Source: Nereida sp024640765 (GTDB lineage: Bacteria > Pseudomonadota > Alphaproteobacteria > Rhodobacterales > Rhodobacteraceae). From it: a DNA stretch of 62,714 bases. The stretch spans positions 1 through 62,714 of the forward strand of contig JAHEEK010000007.1 of NCBI GenBank assembly GCA_024640765.1. Reading direction: 5' to 3'. Positions 8,428 to 18,478 of this stretch are shown here, piece after piece (position 1 is the first letter of the stretch; each line of letters begins with the position of its first letter). The notes under the pieces are model-generated. The model saw only the letters and a program-made list of their open reading frames with translations, made no database searches and was not told the DNA's origin. The position numbers and the translations under genes were made by a program.

Positions 8428-8840
8428 CCCACCTGCTGGTGTACCTCAATCACATTGCCTTCGGGATCGTGAAAAAATACCTGATGCCATTCCTTGGCAA
8501 AAGCCGTTCCGTAATCTGAGTACGGCACATTATTCTCATCCAAAAGCTTCAGAAACGCCGCGATATCATCGGTCCGAAATGCGATGTGCCCCCGGTCCAC
8601 GGGGTTGATGGTTTGGCCATTTTTAAACGCTACATCCAAGTTCCGCTCGGCCAAATGCATCTGCATCCCACCATCTGTGGCAAAGCGGATTGAACCACTA
8701 TAACCCGCCTCTTCGGTTTCATCGGTGCGCGGAAAATTATCTTGAGGAATGTCATCAAGCCCCAGCAGACCAGTGTAGAAATCATGCATGCGGTCAACGT
8801 CGCGGGACACAAAATTGATATGGTGGAATTCAAGCTTCAT
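8424..8840 (-). CDS. VOC-family (glyoxalase/dioxygenase superfamily) protein
   Basis: A 138-residue protein with the two-module VOC fold. Likely metal ligands are a His in FHHINFVS near residue 7, H in GHIAFRTDD near residue 84 and E in GNVIEVHQ near residue 134. The start MKLEFHHINFVSRDVDRM is typical of glyoxalase/bleomycin-resistance/ring-cleavage proteins. The substrate cannot be told from sequence. It is a single gene convergent with the hypothetical gene and followed (upstream side) by the MATE gene on the same strand. Confidence 0.85.
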   Translation of the reverse strand: MKLEFHHINFVSRDVDRMHDFYTGLLGLDDIPQDNFPRTDETEEAGYSGSIRFATDGGMQMHLAERNLDVAFKNGQTINPVDRGHIAFRTDDIAAFLKLLDENNVPYSDYGTAFAKEWHQVFFHDPEGNVIEVHQQVG

Positions 8841-8893
8841 CGAAAACGGTCCTCAAATAAGTGCGCGCAGCCTAGCCCCAGTTCAGGGCGCCG

Positions 8894-10237
8894 TCACGCC
8901 GTGATGTAGACACCGCGCCGCGCTGTAAATCGCCAGACCAACAAAACCGCTGCCCCAAGCAGACCAACGATCAATCCGGCCCATACCCCAACACCGCCAA
9001 AATCCAAGACAAACCCAAGAACATATGCTGCGGGCAATCCCAGCCCCCAATAGCTTAGCGCCGCCAACCACATGGGCACACGGGTATCTTGCACACCGCG
9101 CAAAAGGCCCAAGCAGATAACCTGCAGCCCGTCTGCAAACTGAAACAGCGCGGCCATATAAATCAACGACACCCCAATCGGGATAATCACATCACGGGCC
9201 GGATCATCGGGGTCCAAAAACGCTGTAACGAACAAATCTGGCACGCCAAAAAACACAACCATTGTCGCCGCGGCAAACGCAAAAGACGCACCAACGGCGA
9301 CTTTACCGCCCAAAATCAAACCCGCCGCATCCCTGCGGCCAACGGCGTTTCCGGCGCGCACGGTCGTGGCTTGGGACAGGCCCAGATGCACCATGAACGT
9401 GGCCGTGGCCACCTGCAGTGCGATGCCATGTGCGGCCAAAGCATCAGTACCAAGCCACCCCATCATTGTGGACGCCGCCGTAAACAGACTTGTCTCAGCC
9501 AAGGACGTCAGCGCAATCGGCCAGCCCAATGCAAAAACCTGCCGCAACGCAGACGCATCAATTTTCCACAGGCTGCGGAACAGATCGTATTGCGGCAGAA
9601 CCCGTTGGGCATAGCCCATAAAGACGACCAGCATCGCAACTTGAACCAAAACTGAGGCAATCGCTGCCCCCTGAATGCCAAGTTCCGGCATGCCCAAGTT
9701 CCCAAAGATCAGGGCGTAATTGAACACAACGTTGATAGCCGCCCCGAAAAGCGTGACCCACAGCACTGGTCCTGCACAGTCAACGGCACTTAGATAGCTT
9801 GCCAAAACCCGCACCAGCAGTGCGGAAAAAAGCCCCCACCCCGCCATACGTAAATAAGTTTGCGCGCCTGATGCGACCTCAGGAGTTTGACCCAGCCCAA
9901 TCAACCAAGCTTCCGAGAACCAAAGCGCCGGCATCACGGCAGCCGCAAATGCAACAGACAACCACATTCCCATGCGCGTGGCGCGGCGGACCTGAACCGT
10001 ATCTGATCTCGCGTCCGCTTCCGCCACCAGCGACGTGACCGCCAATGAAAAGCCCGAGCCTACCACCTGCAGCGTCATGAAAAAGCTACCCGCAATCGTG
10101 GCCGCGGCCAGTGCCTCAACCGAATACCAGCCCAGCATAATCGTGTCGGTCAGCCCCAGCAAAAAGCCTGCCAGAAAACTGCCGATCAACGGAATGCCGA
10201 GGCGCAACAGTGCGCTAAGATGTGCGGATGCGTTCAT
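8894..10237 (-). CDS. norM: MATE-family multidrug/sodium antiporter
   Basis: About 447 residues with twelve hydrophobic segments in two halves, the layout of NorM-type MATE exporters that extrude cationic drugs against Na+ or H+. The start MNASAHLSALLRLGIPLIGS is a typical MATE beginning, with the family's G-x-x-D-T-I-M-L-G at about residues 33-41. I chose the ATG at 10237; the frame is open further upstream, but that part overlaps the parE promoter region and gives an unlikely basic extension. It is divergent from parE. Confidence 0.88.
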   Translation of the reverse strand: MNASAHLSALLRLGIPLIGSFLAGFLLGLTDTIMLGWYSVEALAAATIAGSFFMTLQVVGSGFSLAVTSLVAEADARSDTVQVRRATRMGMWLSVAFAAAVMPALWFSEAWLIGLGQTPEVASGAQTYLRMAGWGLFSALLVRVLASYLSAVDCAGPVLWVTLFGAAINVVFNYALIFGNLGMPELGIQGAAIASVLVQVAMLVVFMGYAQRVLPQYDLFRSLWKIDASALRQVFALGWPIALTSLAETSLFTAASTMMGWLGTDALAAHGIALQVATATFMVHLGLSQATTVRAGNAVGRRDAAGLILGGKVAVGASFAFAAATMVVFFGVPDLFVTAFLDPDDPARDVIIPIGVSLIYMAALFQFADGLQVICLGLLRGVQDTRVPMWLAALSYWGLGLPAAYVLGFVLDFGGVGVWAGLIVGLLGAAVLLVWRFTARRGVYITA

Positions 10238-10367
10238 CGCAAAACCGTTGATCCATCCCGGTGGGCCTTGCAACAAAAATCTGACTGTCCAGATGAACGA
10301 GACGCACTTCCCCCGATGCCCACGGCGTGTCATAGTGCGGCCAAACACGTATAAAAGAAGCAGTACC

Positions 10368-12326
10368 ATGGCCAATGATCTTCTGTCCGGCGCCCAAGCC
10401 GATGACTATAACGCAGACAGCATCGAAGTGCTCGAAGGGCTCGAGCCCGTTCGCAAACGCCCCGGTATGTATATTGGCGGCACGGACGAGCGCGCCTTGC
10501 ATCACATGGTCGCCGAAGTGCTCGATAACTCTATGGACGAGGCCGTTGCAGGCCATGCCAACCGCATCGAGGTCGAACTGAACGCAGATTACAGCGTGAC
10601 CATCCGCGACAACGGTCGCGGCATCCCGATTGATCCGCACCCAAAGTTTCCCGACAAATCCGCGCTTGAGGTGATCTTGTGCACACTTCACGCAGGCGGC
10701 AAATTTTCTGGCAAAGCCTATCAAACATCAGGCGGTCTGCACGGTGTGGGGGCGTCCGTTGTCAACGCGCTGTCTGACAGCATGGTCGTGCAAGTGGCCC
10801 GCAACAAAGAACTCTACGAGCAAAGCTTTTCACGCGGTGTACCGTTGGGTGGGGTCGAGAAAATCGGGGCGGCCCCCAACCGGCGCGGCACCACTGTAAC
10901 GTTCCACGCGGACGAGCAGATCTTTGGCTCGCACCGCTTTAAGCCTGCGCGGATGTTCAAATCGATCCGCTCTAAAGCATATCTGTTCTCGGGCGTTGAG
11001 ATCCGTTGGAAATCAGCGATTGATGACGGCGAAACGCCCACAGAAGCGACCTTCCATTTCCCCGGCGGCCTTGCAGACTATCTGGGCGAGACCCTCTCGG
11101 GGCTGTCAACTTATGCCGAGCGGCCCTTTGCGGGCACAGTTGATTTCCAAGAAAAGTTTAACACGCCGGGAAAAGTTGAGTGGGCCATCAACTGGACGCC
11201 CTCGCGCGATGGTTTCATCCAGTCCTATTGTAATACCGTGCCCACCCCCGAAGGCGGCACCCACGAAGCAGGCTTTTGGGCGGCAATCTTGAAAGGCATT
11301 CGTGCCTATGGCGAATTGGCCAACAACAAAAAAGCCGCCTCCATCACCCGTGATGATTTGACAACTGGCGGCTCAGCGCTTGTGTCTTGTTTCATCCGCG
11401 AGCCAGAGTTCGTAGGCCAAACAAAGGACCGCCTCGCCACTGTTGAGGCGCAACGATTGGTCGAAAACGCCATACGCGATCACTTTGATACGTGGCTTGC
11501 TGCAGACACCAAATCCGCGGGCGCAATTTTGGATTTCCTCGTCCTGCGTGCCGAGGAACGTCTGCGCCGACGCCAAGAAAAAGAGACAGCGCGAAAGTCA
11601 GCTACCAAAAAACTGCGCCTACCGGGCAAATTGGTCGACTGTTCTGCGACCAACCGCGAAGGCACCGAACTGTTCATCGTTGAGGGTGACAGCGCGGGTG
11701 GGTCAGCCAAAATGGCCCGCGACCGCAAAACCCAAGCACTATTGCCACTACGCGGTAAAATCCTGAACGTGCTTGGCGCGGCGTCCTCTAAACTTGGCAG
11801 TAACGCCGAAATTTCTGATTTGACCCAAGCGCTTGGGGTCGGTCTTGGCACCAAATTCAACGTCGATGATCTGCGCTATGACAAGGTCATCATCATGACC
11901 GACGCGGACGTAGACGGCGCGCACATTGCCGCGTTGTTGATGACGTTCTTCTTCACACAAATGCGCCCGATGATTGACACAGGCCACCTCTATCTGGCCT
12001 GCCCGCCGCTTTTCCGACTTACCCAAGGGGCTAAGCGTGTCTACTGCCTTGATGAAGTTGAGCGCGACGCATGGCTTGAAAAAGGTCTGGGCGGCAAAGG
12101 CAAAATTGATGTGTCACGCTTCAAAGGCTTGGGCGAAATGGACGCCAAAGACCTTAAAGACACCACGATGAACCCCATGACCCGCAAGCTGATCCGCGTC
12201 ACGATTGACGAGGATGTTGCCGGTGAAACCGGTGATCTGGTCGAGCGTTTGATGGGTAAAAAACCAGAAAAACGCTTTGAATACATTCAGGAAAACGCCC
12301 AGTTCGTTGAAGAGTTGGACGTCTAA
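10368..12326 (+). CDS. parE: DNA topoisomerase IV subunit B
   Basis: The ATPase subunit of topoisomerase IV, which decatenates daughter chromosomes with ParC. The 652 residues show the GHKL ATPase motifs (EVLDNSMDEA, RDNGRGIPID, GLHGVGASVVNALS), then the Toprim domain with FIVEGDSAGG and D-A-D-V-D-G-A-H. GyrB would carry different loops; the RKRPGMYIGGTDERALHHM start and the LPLRGKILNV segment fit ParE. The ATG at 10368 was chosen for its family match; the longer open frame overlaps norM. parC is not in the window. Confidence 0.94.
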   Translation: MANDLLSGAQADDYNADSIEVLEGLEPVRKRPGMYIGGTDERALHHMVAEVLDNSMDEAVAGHANRIEVELNADYSVTIRDNGRGIPIDPHPKFPDKSALEVILCTLHAGGKFSGKAYQTSGGLHGVGASVVNALSDSMVVQVARNKELYEQSFSRGVPLGGVEKIGAAPNRRGTTVTFHADEQIFGSHRFKPARMFKSIRSKAYLFSGVEIRWKSAIDDGETPTEATFHFPGGLADYLGETLSGLSTYAERPFAGTVDFQEKFNTPGKVEWAINWTPSRDGFIQSYCNTVPTPEGGTHEAGFWAAILKGIRAYGELANNKKAASITRDDLTTGGSALVSCFIREPEFVGQTKDRLATVEAQRLVENAIRDHFDTWLAADTKSAGAILDFLVLRAEERLRRRQEKETARKSATKKLRLPGKLVDCSATNREGTELFIVEGDSAGGSAKMARDRKTQALLPLRGKILNVLGAASSKLGSNAEISDLTQALGVGLGTKFNVDDLRYDKVIIMTDADVDGAHIAALLMTFFFTQMRPMIDTGHLYLACPPLFRLTQGAKRVYCLDEVERDAWLEKGLGGKGKIDVSRFKGLGEMDAKDLKDTTMNPMTRKLIRVTIDEDVAGETGDLVERLMGKKPEKRFEYIQENAQFVEELDV

Positions 12327-12338
12327 CCAAGGGCGCTG

Positions 12339-13328
12339 TTACGCGCCTTTGGCCAACTGCTGAACCCGTGTCCACAGGGCTACAGGAACCTCGACGTGGC
12401 TCATCACGTTGCGTTTCTTGCCTGGCAAACGCGCACCTTCGTCGGCAGTAATTGCGTCACTGACCCGCGCGATACGCGCTGCAAATTCAGGTGCGCCGCT
12501 TGGGTCAATCACCAAGTAATACTGCCCTAAATCATGTGGTCTACCCTCGGCTTTCTTAAGCCCGCCTACATCGAGCGAGTTGACGGAGCCTGTCATGCCA
12601 GCGGCCAAAATCTCGACCATCAGACCAAGCCCCCAGCCCTTGTAGCCGCCAGCTGACACAAGCGAGCCTGCCAATGCGGCCTCCGGATCAGTCGTTGGGT
12701 TGCCCTGTGCATCAACCGCCCAGCCAAGCGGGATCGGTTGACCTGCCGCTTTAGCCATCGCGATTTTGCCCAATGCCACTGCGCTGGTCGAAAAGTCAAA
12801 ATGCATCGCCATGCCGCCAAAACCATCTGGCACTGAAAGAGCGATCGGGTTCGTACCGATCACAGGCGTTTTGCCACCTGGAGCCGCCACAACAGGCGAA
12901 GCATTTGTCATCCCGATACAAATCACGCCTTTCGCGGCGGCTTGTTCGGTAAAGTACCCAAGCGACGTGCAAGTATGCGTATGCCCCACCGCCAAACTGG
13001 CGACGCCGTTTTCTTTGGCTGCAGTGACAGCCGTTTCAAGCCCTGCAGCAAAGGCAGGCTGTGCAAAACCAAAGCCACCGTCGACGTAAATTGTACTTTG
13101 TTTTTGACGCTCAACACGTGGCTCAACAGACCCGTTCACACGCCCACTTTCCAATTGAATGCAGTAGCTTTCCAAATACGCCAGACCACAGATCACGTTA
13201 CCAAGGCTCTCAGAGCGCGCCGTCGCATCTGCCACATGATGGGCCACGTTTTGCGTCGCGCCATAAGCCACCAGTGCTTCTTTCGCCGTTTGATAAATGT
13301 CAGTGATCGACTGGGATGTTGTGGTCAT
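12339..13328 (-). CDS. Ldh-family NAD(P)-dependent dehydrogenase
   Basis: A 329-residue member of the malate/L-lactate/ureidoglycolate/2,3-diketogulonate dehydrogenase superfamily (YbiC/DlgD type), which has its own fold unrelated to classical LDH. Family landmarks are GHTHTCTSLGYFTEQAAAKG, then VIGTNPIALSVP and GGYKGWGLGLMVEILAA. The substrate is a small 2-keto or 2-hydroxy acid but cannot be named. AAGGA lies eight bases before the ATG. The gene is convergent with parE with a 12-base gap. Confidence 0.87.
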   Translation of the reverse strand: MTTTSQSITDIYQTAKEALVAYGATQNVAHHVADATARSESLGNVICGLAYLESYCIQLESGRVNGSVEPRVERQKQSTIYVDGGFGFAQPAFAAGLETAVTAAKENGVASLAVGHTHTCTSLGYFTEQAAAKGVICIGMTNASPVVAAPGGKTPVIGTNPIALSVPDGFGGMAMHFDFSTSAVALGKIAMAKAAGQPIPLGWAVDAQGNPTTDPEAALAGSLVSAGGYKGWGLGLMVEILAAGMTGSVNSLDVGGLKKAEGRPHDLGQYYLVIDPSGAPEFAARIARVSDAITADEGARLPGKKRNVMSHVEVPVALWTRVQQLAKGA

Positions 13329-13453
13329 CTGGCGAAATCCTTGCGCGCTGTTGGAAAGTGGTTTTTGATCTTGGCCGCAGGTTTACGCCCTAATCCCAAA
13401 ATGGCAATGCCGCCGCGCATGCCATCTGATGTGGCTGCTATTGAATGTCAGTT

Positions 13454-14137
13454 TCAAGCGTTGCGAAGCGCGCCTGCATCCAGCCTAATTTGGCGGTCCA
13501 TTTTTGCGGCCAATTTAAGATTATGCGTCGCTATCAAGGCAGATAACCCCGTATCACGCACCAGATCCAACAACGTCGAAAACACCCGTTCAGAGGTTTC
13601 AGGATCAAGGTTGCCCGTGGGTTCATCTGCCAAAAGTAACTTAGGCTGATTGGCCAGTGCACGGCAGAACGCCACGCGCTGTTGCTCACCCCCTGAAAGC
13701 TCTGCAGGGCGGTGAGCTGCGCGGTGCGCAACCCCAACACGCTCTAGCAGCGCCTGACTGCGCACGTCAGCCGTCCGTCGCGGTGTACCGGCTGCAAGCT
13801 GTGGCAAGGTCACGTTTTCAGTCGCCGAAAACTCGGGTAACAAATGATGAAACTGGTAAATAAATCCCACATCATCGCGGCGCGCGGATGTCCGCGCACG
13901 GTCATTGAGCCGTGTCATCTCGCGGCCCGCCAGCAAAACATCTCCGCTTGTGGGGGTATCGAGCAGCCCCGCGATGTGCAGTAACGTCGACTTGCCTGCA
14001 CCCGACGGTGCTACAAGGGCCACCACTTCGCCGGCTGAAATAGACAAATCAATACCCCGCAGCACGTCAATCTGGTTCGGCTGACCCGCGTTATAGGTCT
14101 TGGTGACGCCCTTAAGTTCCAGCACAGGATCACTCAT
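13454..14137 (-). CDS. lolD: Lipoprotein-releasing ABC transporter ATPase
   Basis: The ATPase of LolCDE, which hands outer-membrane lipoproteins from the inner membrane to LolA. The 227 residues contain Walker A (APSGAGKST), the signature LSGGEQQR and Walker B LLLADEPT followed by GNLDPETS, the typical LolD/MacB subgroup. The start at 14137 gives an eight-base overlap with the end of lolC, consistent with coupled translation. The ABC partner is lolC immediately upstream. Confidence 0.94.
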   Translation of the reverse strand: MSDPVLELKGVTKTYNAGQPNQIDVLRGIDLSISAGEVVALVAPSGAGKSTLLHIAGLLDTPTSGDVLLAGREMTRLNDRARTSARRDDVGFIYQFHHLLPEFSATENVTLPQLAAGTPRRTADVRSQALLERVGVAHRAAHRPAELSGGEQQRVAFCRALANQPKLLLADEPTGNLDPETSERVFSTLLDLVRDTGLSALIATHNLKLAAKMDRQIRLDAGALRNA

Positions 14138-15407
14138 AGCGCAGCGCCTCAACAGGGTTCATGCGCGCCGCTTTACGCGCAGGAAAAATTGTTGCCGTGA
14201 ATGACAGTAGCAGCGACAAACCGACCGCTGACAAAACGTCTTCAAGCTGTAGTTTTGCGGGCAATTGATAAATGCCACGGATCGATGGATCCCACACACC
14301 ACCGCCAGCGACCGTGTTCACAAACCCAAAAATCGGATCAATATAGAGGGCAAACAGACACCCCAAAATCACTCCAAGCGCCGTAGCGATAACGCCCGTA
14401 AACGCACCGCAGATAAAGAAGACCCGCAAAACTGCACCTTCCGTCAGGCCCATCGTGCGCAAAATACCAATATCCCGGCCCTTATTTTTCACCAACATAA
14501 TCAAGCCACTGACAATGTTCATGGCCGCAATCAACACAAGGATCGACAGGATGATGAACATCACATTGTCTTCGATATCAAGCGCCTGAAGGAACGACCC
14601 ACTTGCGTCTTTCCACGTCCACAGCAGCGCGCGATCCCCGACAGCGGCCATCAATGGGCCCGCAAACCGCCCAATCTGTTCAGGCGTGTCCACCATTACT
14701 TCAATTTCATCCGCTACGCCTTCACGGTTGAAAAATTCCTGTGCTTGGGCAAACGGCATATAGACGCGGGTTTGGTCAATGTCATAGCGACCCGCGCTAA
14801 AGATATAGACCACTTCAAACGCGCCAACCCGTGGCTTCGTGCCAAAAGGCGTGCGTGCGCCATTGGGCGAGATGATCTTGATCCTGTCACCGACACCCAG
14901 ACCCAATTCACGCGCAACACCTGAGCCAACGGCCACACCTTTTTCAAAATCAGAAATCGCGCCGATGCTCTGCTCGGGCGCGGCGATGCGCGGGATGGTC
15001 AGCAGGTCAGGCAGACTGATGCCGTAAACCTGAACGCCCGTATTGCGATCTGCCTGATTGGCCATGACATTGCCGCGAACAAGGGGGGCTGCACGGGTCA
15101 CACCATCGATCTGGCGCAAGCGTTCGGCCACCGCGTCATAATCTTCGATCACACGGCTGGCACCACCGTTCGGTGTGATCTCAGACGTTTGATAGACAGT
15201 CACATGGGCGTTCGCACCAAGGATCGTATCGACAAACTCTGCCCGAAAACCTGCGCGTACTGCCAATGTCGCAATAAGCGCAAAGACGGCTAGGGTGATC
15301 CCGATCAGCGAAATCCATGTCATTACAGACACGCCACCCTCTGCCCGTTTGGCGCGCAAATAACGCCAAGCGATCATCCATTCAAATGGCGCAAAGGGTT
15401 TAGGCAT
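14130..15407 (-). CDS. lolC: Lipoprotein-releasing permease subunit
   Basis: The membrane subunit of the Lol exporter. The 425 residues have one N-terminal membrane helix (about residues 25-48), a periplasmic domain of about 200 residues and three C-terminal helices in an FtsX domain, ending RKAARMNPVEALRYE, the standard LolC/E tail. Only one permease gene is present, as in organisms with a LolF-type homodimer, so LolC/LolE identity is not resolved. It overlaps lolD and lies 74 bases after proS on the same strand. Confidence 0.93.
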   Translation of the reverse strand: MPKPFAPFEWMIAWRYLRAKRAEGGVSVMTWISLIGITLAVFALIATLAVRAGFRAEFVDTILGANAHVTVYQTSEITPNGGASRVIEDYDAVAERLRQIDGVTRAAPLVRGNVMANQADRNTGVQVYGISLPDLLTIPRIAAPEQSIGAISDFEKGVAVGSGVARELGLGVGDRIKIISPNGARTPFGTKPRVGAFEVVYIFSAGRYDIDQTRVYMPFAQAQEFFNREGVADEIEVMVDTPEQIGRFAGPLMAAVGDRALLWTWKDASGSFLQALDIEDNVMFIILSILVLIAAMNIVSGLIMLVKNKGRDIGILRTMGLTEGAVLRVFFICGAFTGVIATALGVILGCLFALYIDPIFGFVNTVAGGGVWDPSIRGIYQLPAKLQLEDVLSAVGLSLLLSFTATIFPARKAARMNPVEALRYE

Positions 15408-15481
15408 GAAGATCGCCCCCTGTATTAATTACTCAAAATGTGTCGACGCACTTACTATCACAAAGCGCGCCAACTTGGGAT

Positions 15482-16825
15482 TCAAGACGCCGCCTTGCCA
15501 TAGATTTGTGCAATCTTCAAAAGCGCCTGCTCGGGTGACAACTCCTCACTTTCGCCAGTACGGCGCGATGTCAGCTCAACAACACCGTTCTTCAAGCCGC
15601 GTGGTCCGACGGTAATCCGCCACGGCAAACCGATCAGATCCATCGTGGCAAACTTACCGCCTGCCCGTTCGTTGCGGTCATCATAAAGCGGTTCAAGACC
15701 CAACGCGACCATGCTGTTATAGAGCGCTTCACAGGCCGCATCGGCCTCGGCATCACCGGTCTTTAGGTTGACGATACCACAGTGGAAAGGCGTTACGCCT
15801 TCGGGCCAAATGATGCCGTTATCATCATGCGAGGCCTCAATAATTGCGCCCAACAGACGCGAAACGCCAATGCCGTGGCTTCCCATGTGCACAGGTACTT
15901 TTTGCTGTTGATCGTTCACAACAGTAGCGCCCATGGCTTCGGAATACTTGGTACCAAAGTAGAAAATCTGACCCACTTCAATACCGCGCGCAGTGCGCTG
16001 ACGATCAGCTGGGACTTGGGCAAACAACTCCGCATCGTGGGTTTCATCCGTGCGCGCATAGCGTGATGTGAATTCATCCAGCACTCCAGCACAGGCCGCA
16101 ACATCATCAAAATCAATCGCGCGGTCGCCAAACGTAAGGTCCGTGATCTCGCTGTCGTAGAACACTTCGGACTCGCCTGTTTCAGCCAGCACCAAAAATT
16201 CATGCGTGTAGTCGCCACCAATCGGACCACCATCCGCACGCATCGGGATCGCTTGTAGCCCCATCCGCTCGTAGCTACGCAGATATGTCACCAAGTGGCG
16301 GTTGTAGGCGTGAAGCGCGTCTTCTTTGGTCAAATCAAACGTGTAGCCATCTTTCATCAAGAACTCACGGCCCCGCATAACACCAAAACGCGGACGGCGT
16401 TCATCACGGAATTTCCACTGGATTTGATAAAGGGTCAGCGGCAGATCTTTGTAGCTACCCACGTGAGCGCGGAAAATGTCGGTGATTTGTTCTTCGTTGG
16501 TGGGGCCGTAAAGCATGTCATGACCGTGGCGATCTGAAATGCGCAGCATCTCCTCGCCGTAGTCATCATAACGTCCGCTCTCCCGCCATAAATCAGCCGA
16601 TTGCAGCGTTGGCATCAAAACCGGAATATGCCCAGCGCGCTGCTGTTCTTCGTGCACGATGGTCTCGATATTGCGCAAAACTTTCAGACCCATCGGCAAC
16701 CAAGAATAAATCCCAGCAGAAGCCTGTTTAATCATCCCCGCCCGCAACATCAAACGGTGCGACACGATTGACGCCTCAGAGGGGTTTTCCTTGAGGACGG
16801 GCAGGAAATAGCGGGACATACGCAT
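15482..16825 (-). CDS. proS: Prolyl-tRNA synthetase, short type-2 form
   Basis: Charges tRNA-Pro. At 447 residues it lacks the INS editing insertion of the E. coli enzyme, as usual in alphaproteobacteria. Class-II motif 2 is seen as FRDERRPRFGVMRGREF, with FLMKDGYTFD after it, and motif 3 as GSHGIGVSRLLGAIIE. The anticodon domain follows, with PFHCGIVNL and MDLIGLPWRITVG. Because the editing domain is missing, a separate Ala-tRNA-Pro deacylase would be expected elsewhere. Confidence 0.96.
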   Translation of the reverse strand: MRMSRYFLPVLKENPSEASIVSHRLMLRAGMIKQASAGIYSWLPMGLKVLRNIETIVHEEQQRAGHIPVLMPTLQSADLWRESGRYDDYGEEMLRISDRHGHDMLYGPTNEEQITDIFRAHVGSYKDLPLTLYQIQWKFRDERRPRFGVMRGREFLMKDGYTFDLTKEDALHAYNRHLVTYLRSYERMGLQAIPMRADGGPIGGDYTHEFLVLAETGESEVFYDSEITDLTFGDRAIDFDDVAACAGVLDEFTSRYARTDETHDAELFAQVPADRQRTARGIEVGQIFYFGTKYSEAMGATVVNDQQQKVPVHMGSHGIGVSRLLGAIIEASHDDNGIIWPEGVTPFHCGIVNLKTGDAEADAACEALYNSMVALGLEPLYDDRNERAGGKFATMDLIGLPWRITVGPRGLKNGVVELTSRRTGESEELSPEQALLKIAQIYGKAAS

Positions 16826-17035
16826 GTGTTTGGGGCCTTTGTGTGTTGAATTAAAGCAGGTCTAGGCAATGTGGCCAGCGTTGGCAATCAACGATTGTTA
16901 GTGGCTAGTGAGGCTCAGCAGCAAATGGCTTTGGCAACTCATTGTGATCCATTCTCCTTGCCCGCCGTAACACTAAACACAACAGGTACCGCTTAACTTG
17001 GTTGCCGTTGGTGTATTTTATGGGACTTAAAGAGT

Positions 17036-17557
17036 ATGAACTGTTTTCTAAAAGCCGCCGCAGCAGGTGCAGTTGCAGTTGCCGCAACAATGGCAACAGC
17101 GGCCTCCGCACAGTCAATTGTTGATATCGCCGTCGGCGATGAGCGGTTCTCAACCCTTGTGGCCGCGGTTTCTGCCACAGGCTTGGTCGACACACTAGCC
17201 GGACCTGGCCCCTTCACCGTTTTTGCGGCTTTAAACGATGCGTTTGCAGCCCTGCCCGAGGGCACTGTTGAGACGCTATTGCTGCCTGAAAACAAGGGGG
17301 ATTTGACGAATGTTCTGCTCTACTATGTGGATGATCGCAACCTGACCGCAGAGCAGATCCCTGCTGGTGCAAACTACTTCAAGCCGATTTTGGCAAGCGA
17401 ACGGGTCTGCATCACCAAAGGTGCGGGCGGCGTCAGCATTGCCGATGGAACAGGCGAAAGCGCCAATGTCATCATCGCCAACATCAAAGCAGACAACGGT
17501 GTGATCCACGTGATCGACAAAGTGTTGCTGCCCGGCACACGGCCCGCTTGCCACTAA
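17036..17557 (+). CDS. Exported fasciclin (FAS1) domain protein
   Basis: A 173-residue secreted protein. The signal peptide is long and Ala-rich (cleavage likely after ATAASA). The single FAS1 domain shows the H1 motif GPGPFTVFAALNDAF and the H2-like end NGVIHVIDKVLLP. FAS1 domains act in adhesion or as soluble periplasmic proteins; the ligand is unknown. It is divergent from proS across 210 bases in which I saw no clear site. A strong terminator follows. Confidence 0.92.
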   Translation: MNCFLKAAAAGAVAVAATMATAASAQSIVDIAVGDERFSTLVAAVSATGLVDTLAGPGPFTVFAALNDAFAALPEGTVETLLLPENKGDLTNVLLYYVDDRNLTAEQIPAGANYFKPILASERVCITKGAGGVSIADGTGESANVIIANIKADNGVIHVIDKVLLPGTRPACH

Positions 17558-17576
17558 TCAAGCAACCGTAAACTGA

Positions 17577-17613
17577 AAAAGCTCCGTCGGTGCAAACTGG
17601 CGGGGCTTTATTT
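17577..17613 (+). terminator. Intrinsic terminator after the fasciclin gene
   Basis: An eight-pair stem (17579-17586 with 17601-17608, one G-T pair) followed by TTTATTTAT, 20 bases after the stop. Confidence 0.68.
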
Positions 17614-17680
17614 ATGTTGTGGGCGGCTTTCGCTTGTTCGACAATGCTGCAAACTACGTAAAAGAGGATGGGACAAATCT

Positions 17681-18418
17681 ATGAACGGTAAACGGATATT
17701 GATCACCGGCGCGTCACGCGGCATTGGCGAGGCGGCCGCACGGGTTTTGGCTGAACGCGGTGCAAAAGTTGCCGTACTGGCACGAAACGGCGCTGCCCTT
17801 GAAGCCCTTGCCGCAGACATCGGCGGCATCGCAATTACCGCGGACGTCAGCGATTTCGCCTCAATGCAAAAAGCCGTAGCAACAGTGGTTGCTGAATGGG
17901 GCGGCTTGGATGTTTTGGTCAATAACGCAGGCCTGATCGACCCGATTGCGCGCATTGAAGACAGCGACCCTGACGCTTGGAGCCAGATCGTCGATGTGAA
18001 CCTTAAGGGCGTCTACTATGGTATCCGCGCCGCCCTGCCTGCGATGGACCAAGGCACGATCATCAATATTTCTTCAGGTGCGGCCACAGGCGCACTGGAA
18101 GGGTGGTCACACTACTGCGCCACCAAAGCCGCAGTGCTGAGCATGACTAAATGCACCCATCTGGAAAACGCATCCCGCGGTATTGTCTGTGTAGGCCTTA
18201 GCCCCGGAACAGTCGCCACGGACATGCAGCGCGACATCGCCAAAAGTGGCATCAACGCAGTCAGCCAAATGTCATGGGACGCGCATATCCCTGCTGAGTG
18301 GGTCGGCAAAGCGATCGCACACTTATGCGGGCCGGACGGTGCGAAATACGCAGGCACAGACTTCAGCATCAAAACCCCAGAAGGCCGCGCAGCCGTCGGA
18401 TTGCCAGCGCCCTCTTAA
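17681..18418 (+). CDS. Short-chain dehydrogenase/reductase
   Basis: A 245-residue classical SDR with a Rossmann fold. The cofactor motif is TGASRGIGEA at about residues 8-17, NNAG near residue 85, and the catalytic Y-x-x-x-K is HYCATKAA near residue 150, preceded by the Ser in INISSGAA. The residues after strand 2 (ARNGAAL, with R) fit NADP(H) preference, an inference. The substrate is unknown. AGAGGATGGGA before the ATG supports the start. The next gene follows after 60 bases on the same strand. Confidence 0.9.
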   Translation: MNGKRILITGASRGIGEAAARVLAERGAKVAVLARNGAALEALAADIGGIAITADVSDFASMQKAVATVVAEWGGLDVLVNNAGLIDPIARIEDSDPDAWSQIVDVNLKGVYYGIRAALPAMDQGTIINISSGAATGALEGWSHYCATKAAVLSMTKCTHLENASRGIVCVGLSPGTVATDMQRDIAKSGINAVSQMSWDAHIPAEWVGKAIAHLCGPDGAKYAGTDFSIKTPEGRAAVGLPAPS

Positions 18419-18478
18419 CAGGCGATATTGCTTGAAACTGCTCGCGCAAGGCGCGATGTAGGACCAAAGGAGACGGCA

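Noticed and set aside
9089..9655. 188-residue plus-strand open frame opposite the MATE gene
   Set aside because: Gln/His/Arg-rich antisense frame with no start signal, fully covered by norM.
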